From positions 1 through 13,423 of the forward strand of contig JAKOGH010000822.1 in NCBI GenBank assembly GCA_024811115.1: a DNA stretch of 13,423 nucleotides, given 5' to 3'. The notes beneath the pieces were generated by a model that saw nothing but the letters and a program-made list of their open reading frames with translations, ran no database searches and had not been told where the DNA came from. This document shows, one piece after another, positions 8,154 through 13,423 of this stretch. The first letter of the stretch is position 1; every line of letters begins with the position of its first letter. Both the position numbers and the translations under genes were made by a program. The stretch is from Terana coerulea (Eukaryota; Basidiomycota; Agaricomycetes; Polyporales; Phanerochaetaceae).

Positions 8154-8599
8154 CACACGAGAGCAGTGGCTCTTCAACATTCAAATTTGTGACCGCCGTG
8201 GTGGGCCTGGCACACACCGCGTCCCAAAAGATCGGCCTGCAATTGTGGTACTCACCAGATTCGTTGTTTTTCAGCGTGAGTGCCGCCACTTCTCTTGCTT
8301 TCCATTCCAGCCATACAGTGCAAGACTTTGTGTGGATCGCTGGTCCATTCTTCCATGCAGAATACCACTTCTTGCAGTCCCTACACTGCCAGTCCTGCAG
8401 AGGATTCAGGCGCCCGCTTGTTATTTGATCATCCCATGCCTCGATATGAGTATGTCATGTTACTCGAGCACTACTTCGAGTTTCGTGGGGCATTGCGCGG
8501 TGCCGGTGTCGTGGCGTTGCTTGCAGTGAGCGCCCGAGGCGCCCGGCCTCGACCTCGAGGCGACCAGGATTACAAGCACCGGTAACTCATCATATTCAC

Positions 8600-8825
8600 G
8601 TCTAGGTAGGCATATATATACTTATAACTGGGCCGGGCACCATTATGCACACTCATAATGGTACTCAGTAGCATTATCATCCTTCATAATCACGCCGCTA
8701 GGCTTATAATCACTCATAATCACAGTTGCCGAGGTTTATTTGTGTGTATCTACACTGTTAATGCGCCCCGCCAGCGGGTTATAATCTTCATATAGTTCAA
8801 AAGTGCTTATAATCCAACCCTGATT
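8600..8825 (-). repeat. Right GATTATGAG subterminal array (inverted relative to left)
   Basis: CATAATC, CATAATG and TTATAATC words recur near 8640-8660, 8684, 8703, 8713, 8780 and 8810; on the minus strand these read GATTATGAG-like, mirroring the left array. The last unit, GGATTATAAGCACTT on the minus strand, aligns with GGATTATATGTACTT at the left end. Confidence 0.65.
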
Positions 8826-8831
8826 TTCCTG

Positions 8832-9670
8832 ACGGAGGGCAAAGGTTGACTGTAGCCAGGAGGCGTGGCACGAGAGAAGCGGACCGCACACCAGACCAGA
8901 TGCCATAAGTACTGGCCATCGAGAGTGCAGCACAGTAACGACAGGTGAAGCATCTACGGACGCACAGCTAAAATTAGGCGAGACGAATCACAACATGGAG
9001 GCAAACTCACAGCAGTGCAAACTCCGTGGATTCTATCGCAATCCTCAGTGGAACAAGAACCCTAAGAAACCACCTAGGTGAGCCTCAACACACGGGAAGC
9101 CCCGAGAGAGCAGGAGTGACGAGAGATGGATGCCAAGGCGAATCTCATTGCAAAGCGAGCTCTGGACCACCGGAATCACTCTCGACAAAGAGCGAAAAGT
9201 AGCGACGTTCATTGGATGCCAACGCAACTAAGCCTCGCTGCGAGATGAACCTTGAATCACCACCATCTTCCTCAACGGGTGGCAAACCAGGCTGAAGGGC
9301 TAATTCGGAGAGTGTAGGAGTAACAACTGGTGGACGTCAAGATGAACCTCGACGAAGAGTGAATCCTAAGGCCACCATGACCAACTTCAATAAATGGTGG
9401 GCACAGAGAGAGAAGAAATGGCCTATGGCGAACGCCAGCTCAAACCTGGACACGGCATTCCCAACATGTAGAGGGTAGAAGTATAATATTTCGCCAGTGA
9501 AAGGTCAGCTATGTTAGATTCGCTTAATGAGAATAACGCGACGTATCTATACTTCCCGCATATATGCTGCTTTTCTCACGATTTTGCATCTTTGGCGGGA
9601 AGAGACATGGCTGGAAGCGTGTACAACCAACCCTGGTCCAAAACCCAGTTGGGGCCGCCTGTAGGGTTGT
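8832..9670. other. Unassigned region with faint degenerate repetition
   Basis: No gene is supported. Short frames (minus 8736-8933, minus 9045-9227, and a plus 27-codon ORF at 8995) show nothing recognisable. Some phrases recur in diverged form: CTCGACAAAGAGCGAA near 9180 against CTCGACGAAGAGTGAATCC near 9350, and GAGATGAACCTTGAAT near 9243 against AAGATGAACCTCGACG near 9340, suggesting decayed tandem units of about 95-175 bp. Confidence 0.35.
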
Positions 9671-9678
9671 GCATCAGC

Positions 9679-10347
9679 TAGTGTTGCCGAAGTTCAGTTC
9701 AGTTCGGTTCGGGTCCATTTTTGTCCGAACCAGAACCAGAACCAAGTGTTTAGCAGCCGAACCTGAACTGAACTGAACTGAACCAGTATGAACTGGTTCG
9801 GTTGGTTCAGTTCAGGGTTCGAACTGGTTCGAACCATTGAACCATGTATATATCAGCTTTACTCTGTCAAATCAGTATAATTGCAATGGTAGATTATAAT
9901 AGAGTTATATATTGACATCTAGAAGAGTTTGTATAGTGCAAAAGCCTTACATTATGATGTTTTGAAGCTCAGTGTCTGATAGAGGCTGCCAGTTGCCTTT
10001 TTGGCAGCTATTGATGGCATCATATATACACCAAAACATAAGCAGAGTGACATTTGATGCTCAGTTTACAAGCACAACAATGAAAAAATAGTTTAGACAT
10101 GCTATAGTAAGTAAGTTCATGTACTTTTCTCTATGAATTCCAGTACAAATACACTATATAACATATACATGGTTCACGGTTCGAACCGGTTCGAACTTGG
10201 TTCAGAGCGTGACAGCCATGCCCCGAACCAAGAACCGAACCAAGTTATCTAGAGGCCGAACCAGAACCAAACCAAACTGAACCACACGGTTCGGTTCATC
10301 GGTTCAGGTTCTGAACCGCCGAACCGAACTGAACTTTGGCAACACTA
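9679..10347 (-). mobile_element. hAT-type MITE, copy 2 (669 bp), inverted relative to copy 1
   Basis: Begins TAGTGTTGCCGAAGTTCAG and ends CTGAACTTTGGCAACACTA, with a perfect 8-bp TSD GCATCAGC at 9671-9678 and 10348-10355. Aligned as its reverse complement, it follows copy 1 almost base for base, including the AT-rich centre (for example the TTGCCTTTTTGGCAGC palindrome and CACCAAAACATAAGCAGAGT), with scattered substitutions and small indels. There is no coding capacity. Its target site is the very end of another inverted-repeat element (about 10349-10701), so it is the younger of the two. Copy 1 and copy 2 have different TSDs and are separate insertions, not the ends of one larger transposon. 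Confidence 0.93.
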
Positions 10348-10348
10348 G

Positions 10349-10701
10349 CATCAGCAAAGTTGCATTGGCGCTGAGCGGTACTGACAGGTGCTGATGAAGC
10401 CATCTCAGCGCGCTTCAGTTCCTTCAGTGCCGTCAGCGCCCGCCAGTCTCAGCAGTCGTTTTGAGCGCTCTCAGACGTTTTTGACCCCTCTTGCATCCGG
10501 CTCTTGCAGCAAAGCTTTGGTGAGTACACCATCATCATTGATGTCCAGCATAGTTTATAAAACATGAGGAACTAAGAAAATACAAAATTTAGCAAAAGTC
10601 CGGCTTCAGCAGGGCTCGAACTTCGGTTCCAAACCATTCGTCAGCGCTCTCAGTGCTCGTCAGCGCTCATCAGTCGTCAGTGCTTGCACGTTTTGCTGAT
10701 G
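10349..10701. mobile_element. Probable small TIR element with CTGACG/GCGCTGA subterminal words
   Basis: The left end CATCAGCAAAGTTGCA and the reverse complement of the right end CATCAGCAAAACGTGCA form inverted repeats (10 bp perfect, then similar). Inside both ends GCGCTGA, CTGACG and CTGATGA words recur in inverted sense (for example 10368, 10382 and 10429 on the left; 10641, 10660 and 10674 on the right). About 353 bp, non-coding. Copy 2 of the hAT MITE inserted into its first bases, so its true left edge is shared with the TSD GCATCAGC. No clean target duplication of its own was found (left flank GGGTTGTG, right flank TGGGCTCG). Confidence 0.5.
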
Positions 10702-10780
10702 TGGGCTCGGAGTTAGTAACAAAGATATGCGCTGATATCTGAGTTCGCAAGGGTCCGGCTCGCAAGGCTGACGCGCGAGG

Positions 10781-10944
10781 CTAACAAACGGACGGTCAGT
10801 CCGAAGCTCAGAGTATGGGAAAGTCTCTAGTATATGTATTCACCTAACAAACGGACGGTCAGTCCGAACTACAGCAGTATGTGAGTACATGACGTGTCCG
10901 TGAGAACGAAGGGCTACGCACGCTCAGAGTATGGGAAAGTCTCT
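10781..10944. repeat. Two-part direct repeat at the outer end of the copia LTR
   Basis: Block A (25 bp, CTAACAAACGGACGG...) occurs at 10781-10805 and 10844-10868. Block B (23 bp, GCTCAGAGTATGGG...) occurs at 10806-10828 and 10922-10944. In the left copy A and B are directly joined; in the right copy 53 bp lie between them. Both blocks are identical between copies. The arrangement suggests that the left copy is a related sequence (such as an older LTR fragment) with the 53 bp deleted, or that the right one gained an insertion. Confidence 0.75.
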
Positions 10945-11145
10945 GAGAGTGCTCGAACGGAGAGAGTGGGTATATAAGAGAGTGATCGGTTGCTCGTAGC
11001 GAGCCTAGAAATTAAGGGACAGGGACGGAGAACGTAGTCAGGGGGGTAAACGAAACAAGTCCGTACTAGGGAATCGATAGACCTTGTGGCGCTGATGCGC
11101 CGATGCGCCAGGGCGTCTATGCGCACTCAGTCTCCAACTTCGACA
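10895..11145 (-). mobile_element. Probable 3' LTR of the copia element
   Basis: On the minus strand, a purine tract TTGAAGGGAG is followed by TGTCGAAGTTGGAG, the usual polypurine-tract/LTR start of copia elements; the right boundary at 11145 is therefore fairly firm. The LTR contains a TATA-like TTATATACCC (about 10970). The outer end is uncertain: ending ...CTCACGGACA at 10895 gives 251 bp, while ending ...GGTGAATACA at 10835 gives 311 bp. The 5' LTR and the other TSD copy lie outside the window, so neither boundary can be confirmed here. The pol frame runs about 10 codons into the LTR. Confidence 0.55.
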
Positions 11146-13423
11146 CTCCCTTCAAGCCTTTGCGAGGCCTAAGGCAGAAGCGAAGTGCTTGGCCTTCATC
11201 GAAGGGAGCGCCTTCAGTAAGGGTATCAGCGACCATATCGTCGGTAGGGCAGTAGACGACGGTGAGGTTCTTGTGGTCGATGTGGTAGCGAATGAAATGA
11301 AAACGAATGTCGATATGTTTAGTGCGAGAGTGGAAGCGGTCGTCCTTGGCTAGGGCGATGGCGCTTTGGTTGTCCGAATAGAGCGTCGTCAGCGTCGGGG
11401 GCATGAGCCAGACCTCAGTGAGGTAGCTGCGCAGCCAGAGCGCCTCCTTCGCAGCATGTGCGAGAGCGACATACTCGGCTCAGAAGTCGACTGTGCCACA
11501 ATTTCCCGTCGTTTCTGACGACCAGGAAACGGCACCGCCGATGAGGAAAGCATAGCCTGAGATGGCCTGACGTCCTTCGGTACTCATACCGTCGGCGTCG
11601 GAGTAGCCAACCAAGGGCTCGCTGCTATCGCCTCCAAGAGTGAGAGCGAAGTCGCGCGTGCCCTTGGGTACGCGTAAACGCGACGGAGCTGGTTCCAGTG
11701 GTGCATACCCGGGTTCTCCGAGTAGCGCCGCAAGCTGAGAGACGGGCGACGAGATGTCGGGTCGAAGTAGCGACCGCGGCATACATGAGCGCCAAGTGCC
11801 TGACGATAGGGCTTATGACGCATGGCGGCAACCTCCTCCCGGGGTGGACGCACAGTCATCCTTGGACAACTGCACATGCGGGTCCATCGGGATAGCGAGT
11901 GGCTTGATGTCCTCGAAACCGTACCGACTGATGATCTGGTCGATGTAAGCACGAGAGAACGAAATCGTACGCTTCTCAAGGTCACGCAGTGATGGCCATA
12001 CCAAGCAGCCAGCGAAGATCCTCGAGTGGTGTTGCCTGGACGTGCGAGTCGATCTTGTTGCTCATGTGCTGGAGAATCTTTGCCTCTGGAGCAATGAGAG
12101 TGAGGTCGTCAACGTGGGCAGAGATGATGGCGATATGCCCGCCAGGAAGGTGCCGAAAGAATACGGCATGGTCGTGTTCGGAACGAGTACCGCAGTCGGC
12201 CATAATCCCGCTGGAGGACCAAAGCCCAGCGTCGGCCTGCCTGCTTCAACCCATAGAGCGCAACCTTGAGACGAAGGACTTGACCAGGCCTGATGCCTTT
12301 GAGGGCCACGGCCGGCGACGCATCGTAGATGATCTCGTCGGGCTTCAGTCGCCCATAGAGGAAAGCCGATCGGATGTCTTTCTGGCCCAAGAAGTAACTG
12401 AGTCGAGCGGCCAGAGCTGCGTTCGCGACGCTGCGAAGACATCTTCGCCACCGGAGCGAAGGTATCGTCTGAGAAGAAGTCGATTCCTCGACTTGAGTGA
12501 ATCCTTGTGCAACGCAGACGTGCGCTGAAGGCTGAAATAGCGCTCAGCGCATCGAGCTTCGCCTTGTAGACCCAGCGAGAGCCAATGACATTCGCGCCAT
12601 CAGGAGGATCAGCGTACTCCCAGGAATCGCGAGACAGGAGTCGAGAGACCTCATCCATAGCGTCCTGCCACTGGGTGCGTACTGACCGCGAAGAGCTTCC
12701 CCATGTTCGGGGATCGAGACCTAGCATCTCAGAGTGAGCTGCTTCAAGGTTCGCCTCCAGGACGTGAACATCCTCGTTGACTTCATCGCCAGAGATCGCT
12801 GTACCACCCTGCAGAGTGCGAATTCTCGCCGAGCGGCTAAGGGGCGGGGAAGGGTCAAAGGATTTAGGCGAAGGCCGAGGAGTGTCATCGTTATCAGAGT
12901 TCTGCTCCTTGACTGAAATGTTGTCGCGTTGCGATCGTCCGTGGACGTTGTCAAGACTGTAATCCTCCCCGCCGGAGCGAACCTCCCGAGACGAGAGGCG
13001 ACATCGCGCTCGACTGAGATCTTGCGCTCGGAGATCGCCAAGTAGACGCGATAGCCATTCGACGTCGAATCGAAGCCAAGCCAACGGCACTCGACTGCAC
13101 GCGCATCGATCTTGCTCGCGTCCCGAGCTTGACGAAGCAGATTGACCCAGGGGTGCGCGGGTCGGACAGATCTGGCCCGAAGCGGCGCTCGAAGGGCGTA
13201 GCGAAATCGATCCCAGAATGGGAGTACGATTGAAAAGCCAGACGGCATGCTGCATAGCCTCGCCCCAGAGCGTGCGAGGCAAGCCCGACGAGAGGGCGCG
13301 GACAATGTTCAGTGATCGTATCGCGAGTCTGCTCGGCGGAGCCATTGTGCTGAGGCGTGTCGTGCACCGTAAGCCGCTGGACTGTACTCGACGCGAGGTC
13401 GAGGAAGTCGGTCCCAGTAAACT
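11117..13423 (-). pseudogene. Ty1/copia polyprotein, 3' half, frameshifted and with in-frame stop
   Basis: Read from the right edge leftward: the end of the integrase core (FTGTDFLD near 13420, catalytic Glu in TPQHNGSAE at 13334-13332, LWGEAMQHAVWLFNRTPI); the copia domain after integrase (ECRWLGFDSTSNGYRVY, KISVERDV, about 13095-13000); the RT start (QWQDAMDEV, WEYADPPDGANVIGSRWVYK, 12673-12557), FAPVAK near 12450, the first RT Asp in QKDIRSAFLYG (12378), LYGLKQAGR, and the active site as AHVDD (12119-12105, usually YVDD); the thumb (KRTISFSRAYIDQI); then RNase H (YSDAD at 11605-11591, AEYVALA, DNQSAIALAK, RTKHIDIR, TDDMVADTLT), ending at 11117. It would copy element RNA and insert the cDNA. 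The frame changes many times and TGA at 11482-11480 interrupts RNase H, so it is dead as read. Gag, protease and the first two integrase acidic residues lie beyond the edge. Confidence 0.9.

Larger units (their letters stand above)
7527..8454 (-). pseudogene. Gene fragment with CxxC...HxxxC zinc-finger-like motif, split by a MITE
   Basis: Not a family I can name. A minus-strand frame is open from 8454 (just after an in-frame TGA at 8457-8455) and reads a Trp-rich putative zinc finger, CRDC, 13 residues, then HTKSC, followed by VWLEWKAREVAAL. At 8161 it meets the hAT MITE. If the MITE and one TSD copy are ignored, the frame continues in phase through 7793-7763. It then crosses a canonical 50-nt intron (7762-7713: donor GTCAGT, branch AAGCTAAT, acceptor CTGCAG) in phase 0 into a 61-codon exon ending TGA at 7529-7527. 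The total is 169 codons without a start codon, so upstream exons may be missing; CCTCTGCAG before GACTGGCAG (near 8392) is a possible acceptor. It sits inside the 7005-8831 element, so it may be its own protein or a captured host fragment. Confidence 0.4.
7005..8831. mobile_element. Larger TIR element with GATTATGAG subterminal arrays
   Basis: The left end reads CGTCAGAAAACTA, then GGTAGGATTATATGTACTT; the reverse complement of the right end reads CGTCAGGAAAATCA, then GGTTGGATTATAAGCACTT, so the two ends form imperfect TIRs. Inside each end, for roughly 200 bp, the word GATTATGAG and variants (CATAATC, GATTATAA, CATAATG) recur five or more times, mostly pointing inward. This is the architecture of DNA transposons with subterminal transposase-binding sites. 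No matching target duplication could be found, so the exact ends and superfamily are open. A 360-bp hAT MITE is nested at 7794-8153; without it and one TSD the element would be about 1.46 kb. It carries a minus-strand gene fragment and a tRNA-like Pol III promoter, but no transposase that I recognise. Confidence 0.6.

Noticed and set aside
8280..8585. Plus-strand ORF of 101 codons overlapping the zinc-finger-like fragment
   Set aside because: It lies opposite the minus-strand frame that has a CxxC...HxxxC motif and continues in phase across the MITE and an intron; the plus frame has no comparable support.
5836..10355. One large composite transposon bounded by the two inverted 670-bp MITEs
   Set aside because: Each copy has its own different, perfect 8-bp TSD, so they are independent insertions; a composite would share one TSD at the outer edges.
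10605..10640. B-box-like GTTCGAGCC on the minus strand as a second tRNA-like gene
   Set aside because: No A box at suitable distance upstream; a single 9-bp match is too weak.
11698..12528. Plus-strand ORFs in the right part (for example 11989-12528)
   Set aside because: They are shadows of the minus-strand copia polyprotein, whose domain motifs are unambiguous.

Overview
The window looks like a repeat-rich, accessory stretch of a filamentous fungal genome, most likely a mushroom-forming basidiomycete (Agaricomycetes). The reasons are a BTB/POZ gene of the type expanded in those fungi, 50-70 nt introns with GTATGT/GTAAGT donors and CTAAC/CTAAT-like branch sites, and hAT-type non-autonomous DNA transposons beside a decayed Ty1/copia element. 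No prokaryotic gene, rRNA or CRISPR array is visible.

Left part (1-3750). A 64-69 bp minisatellite (393 to about 905) lies upstream of the only gene whose family I recognise: a plus-strand BTB/POZ-domain gene (about 1778-3126). It keeps two clean introns in its last third, but its reading frame shifts about four times before them, so it is a pseudogene or carries sequence errors. A weaker minus-strand two-exon ORF (3718-3423) follows.

Middle (3741-10701). This is a mosaic of repeats with few genes. 4431-5520 holds several plus-strand intron-like blocks but no recognisable product. Two copies of one hAT-type MITE (5844-6510 and 9679-10347), in opposite orientation, each have their own perfect 8-bp target-site duplication (TSD). 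Between them lies a larger element with GATTATGAG-like arrays inside both ends (about 7005-8831). It contains a tRNA-like Pol III promoter pair and a minus-strand, zinc-finger-like gene fragment split by a third, different hAT-type MITE (7794-8153, perfect 8-bp TSD). The second big MITE copy landed exactly in the terminal bases of yet another inverted-repeat element (about 10349-10701).

Right part (10781-13423). On the minus strand, running off the right edge, is the 3' half of a Ty1/copia retrotransposon: integrase end, reverse transcriptase, RNase H and a 3' LTR. The coding part has many frameshifts and one in-frame TGA, so it is not functional as read.

The genes do not form an operon or pathway. 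The coherent story is layered transposon insertion, of which at least three events can be dated relative to their targets from the TSDs. The most unusual object is the 7005-8831 element: removing the nested MITE and a canonical intron yields one continuous ORF of unknown family.
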